Below, piece after piece: positions 8,263-16,717 of a stretch of DNA of 64,000 nt. A program made the translations under genes and the position numbers. The stretch is from JAJVHZ01 sp041395385. Lineage in GTDB: Bacteria; Pseudomonadota; Gammaproteobacteria; JAJPIJ01. The stretch covers positions 434,001 to 498,000 of the forward strand of contig JAWLAN010000006.1 in NCBI GenBank assembly GCA_041395385.1, written 5' to 3'. The number at the start of each line of letters is the position of its first letter. Within the stretch, counting starts at the first letter, position 1. The notes beneath the pieces were generated by a model that saw only the letters and a program-made list of their open reading frames with translations, ran no database searches and had not been told where the DNA came from.

Positions 8263-9627
8263 ATGAACCCGATCAACAGCGCATTGCTCACCGATCTCTA
8301 CCAGCTGACCATGCTGCAGACGTATTTCGAGCGCGGCATGCGCGAGACCGCAGTCTTCGAGCTGTTCGTGCGCAGGTTGCCGCCGCAACGAAATTTTCTC
8401 GTCGCCGCCGGCCTGGAACAGGCGCTCGAGTACCTCGAGAGCCTTCGATTCGAGGACGAGGAGCTGCGCTGGCTCGCGGATTGCGGCCGCTTCAGCCGTG
8501 ATTGCCTCGAGGAGCTCGCGGCGTTGCGTTTCACCGGCGACGTCGATGCCTTGCCGGAGGGCACGGTGTTCTTCCCGGAGGAGCCGCTCCTGCGCGTCGT
8601 CGCGCCGCTGCCGGAGGCGCAACTGGTCGAGACCCGGCTCATCAACCTGCTCAACTTCCAGACCATGATCGCCTCGAAGGCGGCGCGCTGCGTACTGGCG
8701 GCGCCGGGCAAGCTGCTGGTGGACTTCGGGCTGCGCCGCGCCCACGGCGCCGAGGCGGGCCTGCTGGCGGCGCGCGCCGCGGCAATCGCCGGCTTCGCGG
8801 GCACCTCCGCCGTGCTGGCGGGCCCGCGGTTCGGGATCCCGCTCTACGGCACCATGGCGCACTCCTACGTGCAGGCGCACGACGAGGAAGGCGCCGCGTT
8901 CACGGATTTCGCGCGCACGCAATCCGGGCCGATCGTGCTGCTGATCGACACCTACGACACGGAGGCGGCGGCGACGAAGGTGGTGCGATTGGCCACGCGA
9001 CTGCGGCGGGAGGGGCTGCGCGTGGACGGCGTGCGCCTGGACAGCGGCGATCTGGCCGAGCACGCGCGCAAGGTGCGGCGCATCCTCGACGAGGGCGGCC
9101 ATCCCGAGGTCACCATCTTCGCAAGCGGCAACCTCGATGAGTGGCGGCTGCAGAATCTGGTGAGCGGCGGGGCGCCGATCGACGGCTTCGGCGTGGGCAC
9201 GGATCTGGTCACCGCCGCGGACTACCCGTCACTGGACTGCGCCTACAAGCTGCAGGAGTACGCGGGGGTGGCGCGCCGCAAGCGCTCCGAGGGCAAGGCC
9301 ACCTGGCCGGGGCGCAAGCAGGCCTGGCGCGTCCGCGATCGTGCCGGCCGGCTGGATCACGATGTCCTCGCGCTGGAGGGGGGGGCGCGCGCGGGTGAGG
9401 CACTGCTGCAGCCGGTCATGCGCGCGGCGCGGCGCGTGATGGCATGCGCGTCGCTCGAGGAGATGAAGCGGCGCGCCGCCGAAGGGCTGGCCAGCCTGCC
9501 CGAGCGCCTGCGCGCGCTGGCGAAGGCCGAGCCCTACGAGGTTCGCATCGACGACGGACTGCGGCGGCTGGCGGCCGAGGTCGACGCGCGAACCGCGGCC
9601 GCGAGGGCGAAGGATCTCGCGGAATAG
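8263..9627 (+). CDS. pncB: Nicotinate phosphoribosyltransferase
   Basis: A 454-residue NAPRTase that makes nicotinate mononucleotide from nicotinate, PRPP and ATP in the Preiss-Handler NAD salvage route. Diagnostic segments are TDLYQLTMLQTYFERGM at the N-terminus, LLNFQTMIASKAAR, VDFGLRRAHG, GTMAHSYVQAH and the phosphoribosyl-binding region VRLDSGDLAEHAR. It faces the nicotinamidase gene, which supplies its substrate, and the two are separated by only 25 bp at their 3' ends. Confidence 0.95.
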   Translation: MNPINSALLTDLYQLTMLQTYFERGMRETAVFELFVRRLPPQRNFLVAAGLEQALEYLESLRFEDEELRWLADCGRFSRDCLEELAALRFTGDVDALPEGTVFFPEEPLLRVVAPLPEAQLVETRLINLLNFQTMIASKAARCVLAAPGKLLVDFGLRRAHGAEAGLLAARAAAIAGFAGTSAVLAGPRFGIPLYGTMAHSYVQAHDEEGAAFTDFARTQSGPIVLLIDTYDTEAAATKVVRLATRLRREGLRVDGVRLDSGDLAEHARKVRRILDEGGHPEVTIFASGNLDEWRLQNLVSGGAPIDGFGVGTDLVTAADYPSLDCAYKLQEYAGVARRKRSEGKATWPGRKQAWRVRDRAGRLDHDVLALEGGARAGEALLQPVMRAARRVMACASLEEMKRRAAEGLASLPERLRALAKAEPYEVRIDDGLRRLAAEVDARTAAARAKDLAE

Positions 9628-9652
9628 CCGGAAGCCGCGCGCGTGCCGGGCG

Positions 9653-10321
9653 CTAAGTCTGCGCCTCCTCGAGGTCGCGGAGACGCACGAAGCGTGCCGC
9701 GTGCTGCCTCATCGTCTCGCAGGCCGCCTCCCCGTCGCCGGGATGGACGTCGACCGCGCGGATGGCATCCTCCAGCACGAAGGTGGTCAGGCCGAGTCGA
9801 TGGGCGTCCTTGACCGAATTCACCACGCAGTAGTCGGTGGCCAGGCCGCCGATGAAGACGCGCCGCACGGATCGTTGTCCGAGTTGCTGCGCGAGGTCGG
9901 TGCCCTCGAAGGTCGAGTAGGCCTCTTTCGCCGCGTTCGTGGCCTTGGAAATGATGGTCGCGTCCGCCGGCATCTGCAGCGAGTCGGCGAACGCCGCGCC
10001 GTGGGTTCCCGCGACACAGTGAACTGGCCACGGCCCGCCTTGCTCGGGGAACGAGCAGTGATCGGGCGGATGCCAGTCGCGGGTGAAGTAGATCGGCAAG
10101 CCGCGCCGGGCGAACAGGCGCACATATTGGTTGATCACCGCAATGATCTCGTCGCCGTTTCGCACGCCCAGCGCGCCCCCGGGCAGGAAGTCGTTCTGTA
10201 TGTCAACGATGATCAGTGCATCGCCGATCGCGAGCTTTACCGCGCGTGATGCCTGCAGTGATGCCGCCTGGTCCATGTCGAGAATGAAACCCCGCCGCGC
10301 CGCCTGTTGGTTATTCAGCAA
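9653..10321 (-). CDS. pncA: Nicotinamidase
   Basis: Deamidates nicotinamide to nicotinate, feeding the neighbouring nicotinate phosphoribosyltransferase. The catalytic Asp is in IIVDIQNDFLPGG, the metal ligands are in TRDWHPPDHCSF, and the nucleophilic cysteine is in GGLATDYCVVNS. The 222-residue length fits the family. The true start may be MDQAASLQ, about 15 residues further in, because the first residues are not conserved. It is convergent with pncB. Confidence 0.94.
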   Translation of the reverse strand: MLNNQQAARRGFILDMDQAASLQASRAVKLAIGDALIIVDIQNDFLPGGALGVRNGDEIIAVINQYVRLFARRGLPIYFTRDWHPPDHCSFPEQGGPWPVHCVAGTHGAAFADSLQMPADATIISKATNAAKEAYSTFEGTDLAQQLGQRSVRRVFIGGLATDYCVVNSVKDAHRLGLTTFVLEDAIRAVDVHPGDGEAACETMRQHAARFVRLRDLEEAQT

Positions 10322-10342
10322 TGCACGAGCGAGGGTCGGCGG

Positions 10343-10900
10343 CTAGGCGATGTGGTGCTTGCCGATAACGTGCACCGTCGTGGCGTGGGGGCCGTCCTCG
10401 GCGGCCTCCTCGCTGAAGCGGACCTCGCTGCCGGGCAGCAGCGTCTCGAAGGAGCCGTCGACCACGCTGTTGCGGTGAAAGAAGACCTCCCGGCCGTCGG
10501 CGGTCAGTATGTATCCGCTGTCGCCCTCCACGCGGACGACCTTGCCGTGCAGCGGCGGCTCGTGCGTCTTCACGTCGCCGCGACGTTCGCGGGCGTAGTC
10601 CTCCAGCTGGCGCCTGGCCGCATCGAAGGCGTCGCGGATGACGACGTAGACGTCCTCGTGCTGGTGCATGTCGTGCCGCTCGTGGCTGGCCAGGATCTCC
10701 TTGCCCGGCACGCCGAGCTCGACGCGGACGTGGTAGAGATTGCCCTGGTGATGGTGGTGATGCTTGGCCTCGACCACCACGCGGCAGCTCATGATGCGCG
10801 GGTAGAACTCCTCGAGCTTCGCGATCCGCTCGCGCAACTCGGTCTCCACGGCGTCGGAATGGGGTATGCCGCGAAAGGTTATCTGTGGGGGCAGTTGCAT
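10343..10900 (-). CDS. HPF/RaiA-family ribosome factor fused to a cold-shock-like domain
   Basis: A 185-residue protein with an N-terminal ribosome hibernation-factor fold (about residues 1-100: ITFRGIPHSDAVETELRERI, then HVRVELGVPGKE). The C-terminal domain (about 120-185) is cold-shock-like, with GKVVRVEGDSGYILT, GREVFFHRNSV and LLPGSEVRFSEE. The first domain binds the decoding region of idle ribosomes in known members, and the second should bind single-stranded RNA. A run of five histidines (KHHHHHQGN) sits in the middle of the first domain. The start MQLPPQITF at 10900 has a GGAG-type site. An upstream in-frame extension is unlikely to be translated. Confidence 0.85.
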   Translation of the reverse strand: MQLPPQITFRGIPHSDAVETELRERIAKLEEFYPRIMSCRVVVEAKHHHHHQGNLYHVRVELGVPGKEILASHERHDMHQHEDVYVVIRDAFDAARRQLEDYARERRGDVKTHEPPLHGKVVRVEGDSGYILTADGREVFFHRNSVVDGSFETLLPGSEVRFSEEAAEDGPHATTVHVIGKHHIA

Positions 10901-11131
10901 GGCGCGCACTCCGGATGTCTGCGGACATTGAAGGCCAGGACCCGGGCCGGCGCATTGACGGCGATCAGATCCGGGACGGGTGTATGCGGTCACTGCGCCT
11001 GCGGGCGCCGGCGCGACGAGGGTCCCCCGATCGCGGGCCTGTTGTTCGAGTGCCAGCGGCTCAGTACGTCGAGGCCGCCATGGCGGCGGGCGGCAGCGCC
11101 CGTGCCGCCGAGCTCGGGACGGCCGCGCCCT

Positions 11132-11800
11132 TCAGGACTTCAGCGGCTGCGCATTGCGATGATTCAGGGCCCACACCGCGGCCTCGAGGCGGGAGCGAAG
11201 GTGCAGCTTGCGCAACAGGTTCTTGACGTGCACCTTCACGGTTCCGTCGCTGATGCCGAGCTCGCGGGCGATGTGCTTGTTGCTCTTGCCGGCGGCGATG
11301 AGCTGCAGGATCTGGCGCTCGCGCTCGGTCAGCGCCTCGTCCGTCGACGGGGCGGGCGTGCCGCTGCGCATCGCGTCGACCAGCATGGCCATCAGCGAGT
11401 CGGTGAAGATGACCTCGCCGCGCGCCGCCTGGCGCAGCTTCTCGAGCATCTCTTCCGGCTCGGCGTCCTTGAGCAGGTATCCGTCCGCGCCGCTGCGCAC
11501 GGCCGTGACGAGGTTCATTTCGGCATCCGAGACCGAGAGCATGATGACCTGGGTGTCGGCGCCCGATTCCTTGATCTCCTTCAGCGCCTGCAGGCCGCCC
11601 ATGCCGCGCATGTCGACGTCGAGCAGGACGATGTCGGGGTTGAGCCTGTGCGTGAGCGCCACGCCCTCCTCGCCCGAGGCGGCCTCGCCGACGACCTCGA
11701 AATCCGGCTGCGCGGCGATGAGCTGCATCACGCCGCGGCGGAACAGCGGGTGATCGTCGACCAGCAGTACGCGGCAGCGGGAGGAATCCACGGCCGTCAC
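11132..11800 (-). CDS. NarL/FixJ-family response regulator
   Basis: A 222-residue regulator. The N-terminal receiver domain has the acidic pair in LLVDDHPLFRRGV, the phosphoacceptor Asp in IVLLDVDMRGMGG and a conserved Lys in YLLKDAEPEE. The C-terminal LuxR-type helix-turn-helix is LTERERQILQLIAAG followed by GISDGTVKVHVKNLLRKL. It starts at a GTG that overlaps the kinase stop (GTGA), so the two are translationally coupled. It resembles NarL, and nitrate or redox control is plausible but not shown. Confidence 0.93.
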   Translation of the reverse strand: MTAVDSSRCRVLLVDDHPLFRRGVMQLIAAQPDFEVVGEAASGEEGVALTHRLNPDIVLLDVDMRGMGGLQALKEIKESGADTQVIMLSVSDAEMNLVTAVRSGADGYLLKDAEPEEMLEKLRQAARGEVIFTDSLMAMLVDAMRSGTPAPSTDEALTERERQILQLIAAGKSNKHIARELGISDGTVKVHVKNLLRKLHLRSRLEAAVWALNHRNAQPLKS

Positions 11801-12981
11801 GCGCCCTCGCTCATCGCCGAGGCGCCGGTCTGGCGCAGCGGGCAGGCCACCACGACGCGGGTGCCGCCGCCCTCGCGGCGCTCCATGCGCAGGCTGCCGC
11901 CCAGGGAGTGGGCGCGCTCCTGCATGATCACCACTCCGTGATGCTGCTCCGCGTCGTGAGCCGTCTGCATGCCCACACCGTTGTCGGCGATGTTGATCTG
12001 GCAATTGCCGTCCTCGGTCAGGCGCAGGGTCACCCAGCAGTAGCTCGCGTGCGAGTGACGCACGACGTTGGAGAGCGCCTCGCGCACGATGTGCAGCAGC
12101 TGCATCTCCTCCACCATGCCGAGCTCGCCGGCGGGCAGGCGGTTGTCCAGATCGAAGGCGATGGAGCAGCGCCGCTCGAATTCCTCGATCGACTCCTCCA
12201 GCGCCTGCGCGAAGGTCTTCCCGTGCATGGTCAGGCGGAAGGTCGTGATCAGCTCGCGCAACTGGCGGTAGGCGACGTTCAGGGTGTTGCGCAGCTCCTT
12301 GACCGTGGCGTCGATGTCGGAGTTGGCGGCGGTCTCGGGATTGCGGCCAAGGGCGGACTGCAGCAGGCTCGCCTGTATCTTCAGGTAGGAAAGCGACTGC
12401 GCCAGCGAATCGTGCAGCTCGCGGGCGATGGCCGCGCGTTCCTCGCATTGCGCGTGGCGCAGCTTCAGCCGCGCGCGCCGCGTGCTGTAGATGATCCCGG
12501 CCAGGTAGTCGCCGTAGTCGTGCACCGCCTGGATCGTGGCGCGCGGCAGCGAGCCGCTGCGGCCCGGCAGCCGCAGCAGCAGCAGGCCGTGACCGTGCGC
12601 CCCCTGCGTGAGCCACTGCGCGAGCACGTGGGTGTTCTGCTCGGCCGGCTCGTCCAGCACCTGTGGGGCGCTGTCGGGGTTCGGCGGCAGGCGCAGTTCG
12701 TGATGGTCGACGAAGCGCACCCAACGCTGGCGGTCGTCGCAGCCGGTACAGGCCAGCAGCACGAGCTGGCGCCCGGTCTCGGTGGTGACGAAGACCGCAC
12801 CGGCCTCGGCCCCGGCGATCTCGAGGATGTCGGCCAGCAGCAGGGTGAAGGGCTGGGTGGAATCCGGGTCTTCGAGCAGACGCGTGAGGACCGTGTGCAG
12901 CAGGTCCATCGCGCCCAGCGGGCTGCCGGCGCCGCGCGGGGTCGCCGCGCCGATCATCGCCGGGCGCGCCGGGTCAAGCAT
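11797..12981 (-). CDS. Soluble NarX-like sensor histidine kinase
   Basis: About 394 residues from MLDPARPAM. An N-terminal GAF-like sensor region (residues about 15-190) contains a CTGC cysteine pair. A HisKA_3 dimerisation domain follows with the phosphoaccepting His in AIARELHDSLAQSL, then an HATPase with ADNGVGMQ and GGSLRMERREGGGTRV. The kinase half resembles NarX, but both transmembrane helices and the periplasmic nitrate-binding domain are absent, so the signal must be cytoplasmic. The cysteine pair makes redox or metal sensing possible. A longer start at 13047 exists but lacks good ribosome-binding context. Its partner regulator overlaps its 3' end. Confidence 0.88.
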   Translation of the reverse strand: MLDPARPAMIGAATPRGAGSPLGAMDLLHTVLTRLLEDPDSTQPFTLLLADILEIAGAEAGAVFVTTETGRQLVLLACTGCDDRQRWVRFVDHHELRLPPNPDSAPQVLDEPAEQNTHVLAQWLTQGAHGHGLLLLRLPGRSGSLPRATIQAVHDYGDYLAGIIYSTRRARLKLRHAQCEERAAIARELHDSLAQSLSYLKIQASLLQSALGRNPETAANSDIDATVKELRNTLNVAYRQLRELITTFRLTMHGKTFAQALEESIEEFERRCSIAFDLDNRLPAGELGMVEEMQLLHIVREALSNVVRHSHASYCWVTLRLTEDGNCQINIADNGVGMQTAHDAEQHHGVVIMQERAHSLGGSLRMERREGGGTRVVVACPLRQTGASAMSEGA

Positions 12982-13223
12982 GGCAATCCCCGGGTGCGGC
13001 GCGGACGTGACGCGGCAGGGTGGGCCGCCGCGAGCGCACGCCTGCATGAGCCACGGGCAGGGAGATGGCGAACGGGGGGTCCGGTGCCGTTACCGTAAGA
13101 ATTCCTTCAGGTTTTTTGCGCACGCCTAGTCCTCCGATCACGCTCCCGGCGGGGCCTTGGAAGGTCGCGGCCTGAAGGGCTGTAACCGCCTCCCTGCGGC
13201 GGGCTCTACCCCGCAACGGGTAT

Positions 13224-13258
13224 CCACAAAAGTAGGTGAACAGAATTCACTTTTGTGG
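13224..13258. promoter_or_regulatory. Inverted-repeat operator upstream of the XRE-cupin regulator
   Basis: Two perfect 10-bp arms, CCACAAAAGT (13224-13233) and ACTTTTGTGG (13249-13258), are separated by 15 bp. An inner pair, GTGAA (13236-13240) and TTCAC (13246-13250), is nested inside. The site is A/T-rich against a high-G+C background and lies about 80 bp before the ATG at 13340. An AT-rich, -10-like stretch (TATATTCAATAT, from 13262) follows immediately, so a protein bound here would overlap the promoter. Autoregulation by the downstream gene is the natural reading. Confidence 0.7.
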
Positions 13259-13339
13259 AACTATATTCAATATCGATCGTGCACCGAATGCAACAGGGAC
13301 CGCGTTCCCGCAGCAGGACGAGGTGGCATAAAGACTATC

Positions 13340-14002
13340 ATGGCTTGCGAAGACCCGGATCGCGATCCCGGCCCCACTGAGAACGGCACCGTCGAGGACC
13401 AGTCGCCCGAGGCGATCGATCGCCGCATGGCGCAGGCGATCGGCCAGCAGGTGCGCATCTTCCGCACCCAGCGCGGGCTGACCGTCGCGCGCTTGGCCCA
13501 GCTCGCGGGGCTCTCCCCGGGCATGCTCTCGAAGATCGAGAACGGCAACGCCTCGCCCTCGCTCGGCACGCTGCACGCGCTGTCGCGCGCCTTCAAGGTG
13601 CCGATGACGTACTTCTTCCAGAGCTACGAGGACCAGCACGGCTGCTGCTACACCAAGAAGGGCGGCGGCATCACCATCGAAAACCGCGGTTCACGCGTCG
13701 GCCACCAGTATCAGCTGCTCGGCCACGGCGTGGGCCGCGACGTGGCCATCGCGCCGTATCTCATCGAGCTCACCGATCAGTCCGAGGTGTTCCCGGAGTT
13801 CCAGCACCCCGGTGTGGAGTTCATACACATGCTCGAGGGCGAGGTCGTCTACCAGCACGCGGGCAACCGCTATCATCTCGCGCCCGGGGACTCGCTGTTG
13901 TTCGAGGCGAGCACGGCGCACGGACCGGTGCAGCTCATCAAGCTGCCGATCCGCTTCATCTCGGTGATCGTGCAGCCGGGCGGGGATATCGACGCGCGCT
14001 AG
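13340..14002 (+). CDS. XRE-family regulator with C-terminal cupin domain
   Basis: A 220-residue transcription factor. The helix-turn-helix spans about residues 35-90 (FRTQRGLTVARLAQLAGLS, then SKIENGNASPSLGTL). A cupin sensor domain spans about 115-215 (EFIHMLEGEVVYQHAGNRY, LAPGDSLLFEAS, HGPV). Proteins of this design usually control small-molecule catabolism, and the cupin binds the effector. The start at 13340 follows a GAGGTGG sequence at slightly long spacing. Its stop overlaps that of the convergent dioxygenase pseudogene, which may have been its former partner or target. Confidence 0.9.
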   Translation: MACEDPDRDPGPTENGTVEDQSPEAIDRRMAQAIGQQVRIFRTQRGLTVARLAQLAGLSPGMLSKIENGNASPSLGTLHALSRAFKVPMTYFFQSYEDQHGCCYTKKGGGITIENRGSRVGHQYQLLGHGVGRDVAIAPYLIELTDQSEVFPEFQHPGVEFIHMLEGEVVYQHAGNRYHLAPGDSLLFEASTAHGPVQLIKLPIRFISVIVQPGGDIDAR

Positions 14003-14794
14003 CGCGCCGCCGCCGCGGCCTTCGCGTCGCTCGCGACCGAGCGCTCGCCGCGGAGGTAGGCGTCGAGGAATGGCGAGCGGTAGCCGTCCTGCCGCCACAG
14101 TATCGGGAAGTAGCTCTCGTCCATCGTCAGGTCGGCCACGCGCTTGTAGCGGCTGTAGATGTAGCCGATCTCGGTGGGGTGGTAGCGCGCCTCCGATGAG
14201 ATGCAATGCGCGACCGTGGAGCGGCGCGGGGTGTTGCCGCGATTGGTGTCCGAGCCGTGCCAGGTGTCGCCGTGATGAAGGGCGCAACCGCCGGGGGGGA
14301 CCTCGACCGGCACGATCTCCGGCTCGCGGCCGACGCTGCGCGCCGCCTCGCGCGTGGGTCTCGTCCAGCGCGATCCAGCAGGTGAGGTACGCCGGCGGCT
14401 CGCACCACTTGATGTAGCTGTTGTCCTGGTGAAAGCCCAGCGGCTTGGCACCCGGCGGCTTCCACAGCACGTTGTCCTGCGCGATGCGCGCACCGGGCCA
14501 GCCGGCGAGCTGCGCGCACATCCTGCCGACCTGCGTGCTCAGCACCACCGCGGCGATGGCGCGATCGGATTTCCAGCCGTTGCAGATCTGCCGCGTGCGG
14601 TCCGGCGGGTCGCGCCCCTCCTGCCAGTTCCACTCGTCCGGGTACAGGCCGGTCTCGAACTCGCCGCGAAACAGGTGCTCGAAGCGCGCCGCCGTGCGCT
14701 CTACCTAATCGGGCTCGAGCAGCCGATCCAGGATGAGGAAGCCGTCCTCGTTGAACTGCCGTACCTGCGCGGGCGTGAGATCGATTCGGAACAT
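13999..14794 (-). pseudogene. Broken phytanoyl-CoA dioxygenase (PhyH) family gene
   Basis: The start MFRIDLTPAQVRQF at 14794 and the following residues are typical of the non-haem iron, 2-oxoglutarate-dependent PhyH family. The frame hits a TAG at 14705-14707 (codon 30). It then continues with recognisable family sequence (WNWQEGRDPPDRTRQI, GFHQDNSYIKW with the HxD iron ligands) up to about 14350. From there similarity moves to another frame (EIVPVEVPPGGCALHHGDTW, YHPTEIGYIYSRYK), which runs to the stop at 13999. The block that normally links the two halves (GTLxxxPGSH-type) is missing, so a deletion accompanies the frameshift. Two independent lesions argue for a true pseudogene over a read error. 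Confidence 0.82.
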
Positions 14795-14818
14795 GGTCCT
14801 TCGCGCCGGGGAGCCTGA

Positions 14819-15235
14819 TCAGGTGGCATCGCGCATGCTGCCCGGGTACTTCGCCAGGTCATCGTCGATGTGGTAGTAATCGCCGGCGTCCGCGGTGTAG
14901 ATGTGGGCGATGCTCTTCAGACCCGTGGGGTCGTCCAGCGTGCCAGCGGCGATGGAGATGGTCGCGAGCTGTTCGTTGTCCCAGAACAGGCTTGCGCCGC
15001 AGTGGCCGCAGAAGCCGCGTCGCACGGCCGCCGAGGAGCGGTACCACTTCAGCCCGGCGTCGTTGATGAGCGTCAGCTGCGTGCGCTCCACGGAGGTGTA
15101 GGCGCCGAAGTGGCCGTGTATGCGCCGGCACTGCTTGCAGTGGCAGTTGACCACGCCGCGCATCGCGCCGCGCACGCGGTACCGAACGGCGCCGCACTCG
15201 CAGCCGCCCTGGTGTGTGGAGATGGAATCGGTCAT
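14819..15235 (-). CDS. GFA/CENP-V family zinc protein
   Basis: A 138-residue member of the glutathione-dependent formaldehyde-activating (GFA/CENP-V) fold. The zinc-binding cysteines are in GGCECGAVRYRV, NCHCKQCRR and FCGHCGASLFW. Most family members have no proven activity, and the formaldehyde link of the original GFA enzyme is disputed. The window does contain three systems that release formaldehyde-level carbon, so a role in formaldehyde handling is worth keeping in mind but cannot be inferred from sequence. The start at 15235 is chosen by family length. Confidence 0.85.
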   Translation of the reverse strand: MTDSISTHQGGCECGAVRYRVRGAMRGVVNCHCKQCRRIHGHFGAYTSVERTQLTLINDAGLKWYRSSAAVRRGFCGHCGASLFWDNEQLATISIAAGTLDDPTGLKSIAHIYTADAGDYYHIDDDLAKYPGSMRDAT

Positions 15236-15314
15236 CGCGTCGAAGGCTTCTGAGCGGGCACCTCTTGAGGGGGTGATTCTAGGGACGCCTTCGGGGGCGC
15301 GGCGATACCCACTT

Positions 15315-15340
15315 CGGCATATGCGCTGCTGCATATGCCG
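15315..15340. repeat. Short perfect palindrome upstream of the GFA gene
   Basis: CGGCATATGC (15315-15324) and GCATATGCCG (15331-15340) are perfectly complementary around a 6-nt loop (GCTGCT). The palindrome lies about 80 bp upstream of the GFA-family start. It could be an operator or a hairpin, and no T-run marks it as a terminator on either strand. Confidence 0.5.
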
Positions 15341-15464
15341 CGCCGCGGCTCGCCGTCGACGGGCGCTGGACCGGCGAATTGAACCCTTCTCCGTTCCGTG
15401 CCGTCTGCTGTTGAAAAGGATCGACGTAGCCCCCGGCAGTGGTTCAGGCATGCAGGGAGTTCAG

Positions 15465-15703
15465 GGCGAGCTGCCGCGGCACGCGCGACGCGCCTCGGCG
15501 GCGCGCGCAGCCGGGGTGAGCCGGAAGAAGCGAACAGTCCAGTGGACTGTTCGCCCGGCGAACGCCCGGTCCATGGATGGACCGGGCCGGACTTTCGAGC
15601 GGAGCATGACAGCGCAGCGAAGAAAGACGAGCACGACGCCGCGGTAGCAAGCGGTACAGGATGTACCGCGCAGCGGTAGTCGCGCGTGCCGCGGCAGCTC
15701 GCC
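15465..15703 (+). repeat. Palindromic element A, family 1, enlarged copy
   Basis: The outer arms are a perfect 25-bp inverted repeat (15465-15489 with 15679-15703). Inside are the family-1 core blocks GCGCCTCGGCGGCGCGCGC and GAGCACGACGCCGCGGTAGC. The variable hairpin at 15651-15669 has stem GCGGTACA/TGTACCGC and loop GGA. Between the two blocks this copy carries about 115 bp of extra sequence with two more hairpins: GAACAGTCC/GGACTGTTC near 15533-15552 and GCCCGGTCC/GGACCGGGC near 15564-15587. It sits in the 648-bp gap between the GFA-family gene and the HDOD gene, which otherwise holds no recognisable gene. Confidence 0.88.
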
Positions 15704-15883
15704 GGTCACCGCGTCAAAAGCGCGGTCGACAGGGCGGGATCCAGGCTCGCCGCGCGCGACCCGCCAGATTGCGCCTGGCTCCGCGCCGATTTTCGCCCGG
15801 CCTGGCGAAGCGGCAGTCCGAATACGCGGCAGAATTGGCGGGCTGGAATGCGGTTGTCGGTTCGCGGGCGGCGGGGAAGCGCC

Positions 15884-16717
15884 TCAGGCGGCCAGGCCTT
15901 CCAGCCCCGACTCGCTGTCGTACACCCGGTAGGCGATCTGCTGGAGCTGCGCCTCGCCGAGATCCAGCCGGGCGGCGAGATGGGCGGGCAGCGAAACGAC
16001 GACCTCGTGCGGCGCGGCGTTCTCGGCGCGCAGCTCGGCGAGCTGTCCCGCCAGATGCACCACGGCCGCGAGCGGATCGAACCCGGCAAAGGTGAGGGGC
16101 TCGGCGCATTGCGCCACCCCGCGGTGCAGTTCCTCCGGGAAGTTCCAGCGCCGGCAGAGCTCGGCGGCAACCTGCGCGGTGCTGTAGCCGAGCTCGGCGC
16201 GCTCCCAGGTCGGCCGGTGCCCGCCCTCGGCGACCGCGCTGTCGATGCGCTCGGCCGCCGAGGCATTGCCCATGCGCAGCAGCAGCCGCCCGAAATCCGC
16301 GATCAGGCCGCAGGTGAAGGCCGTGTTCGGGTCCACGCCGTCGATCAGCGCCGCGATGCCCTTCGCATAGCTCGCGCGGCGGAAGCTCTGCATCCAGAAG
16401 CCCCTGAGATCGAAGCCCTGCATCTGCGGCACGGTCGCGACCATGCCGGAGGCGATGATGATGGTAGCGAGCCTGTCCACGCCGAGGCTCAGCACCGCCT
16501 CGTCGATGGCGGTGAGCTTGCGCGGCAGACCGTAATAGGCCGAGTTCACCAGTCGCAGGACCTTCATGGTGATGGCCGGGTCGCGCGCGACGTCGCGGGC
16601 CAGGTCGTGGAGATTGGCCTCCGGAACGGTCAGCTCCTGGATGAGCCGGCAGACCACGTCCGGCACGCTCGGGATGCGGTAGACCTGATCGAACAGCCTG
16701 TCGATGCCGTTGGGCAT
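15884..16717 (-). CDS. HDOD-domain signalling protein
   Basis: A 277-residue protein that is essentially a single HDOD domain (about residues 10-210: IPSVPDVVCRLIQEL, DLARDVARDPAITMKVLRLV, NSAYYGLPRKLTAIDEAV). The domain is related to HD phosphohydrolases but lacks the metal-binding HD pair, so it is a signalling or scaffold module. No output domain is attached. It is a single gene flanked by element A downstream and by the divergent ygiQ gene. Confidence 0.85.
   Translation of the reverse strand: MPNGIDRLFDQVYRIPSVPDVVCRLIQELTVPEANLHDLARDVARDPAITMKVLRLVNSAYYGLPRKLTAIDEAVLSLGVDRLATIIIASGMVATVPQMQGFDLRGFWMQSFRRASYAKGIAALIDGVDPNTAFTCGLIADFGRLLLRMGNASAAERIDSAVAEGGHRPTWERAELGYSTAQVAAELCRRWNFPEELHRGVAQCAEPLTFAGFDPLAAVVHLAGQLAELRAENAAPHEVVVSLPAHLAARLDLGEAQLQQIAYRVYDSESGLEGLAA

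Noticed and set aside
14705..14707. TAG in the PhyH gene as a programmed recoding site
   Set aside because: There is a second, independent lesion (frameshift with loss of the central block) in the same gene, which makes decay the simpler explanation.
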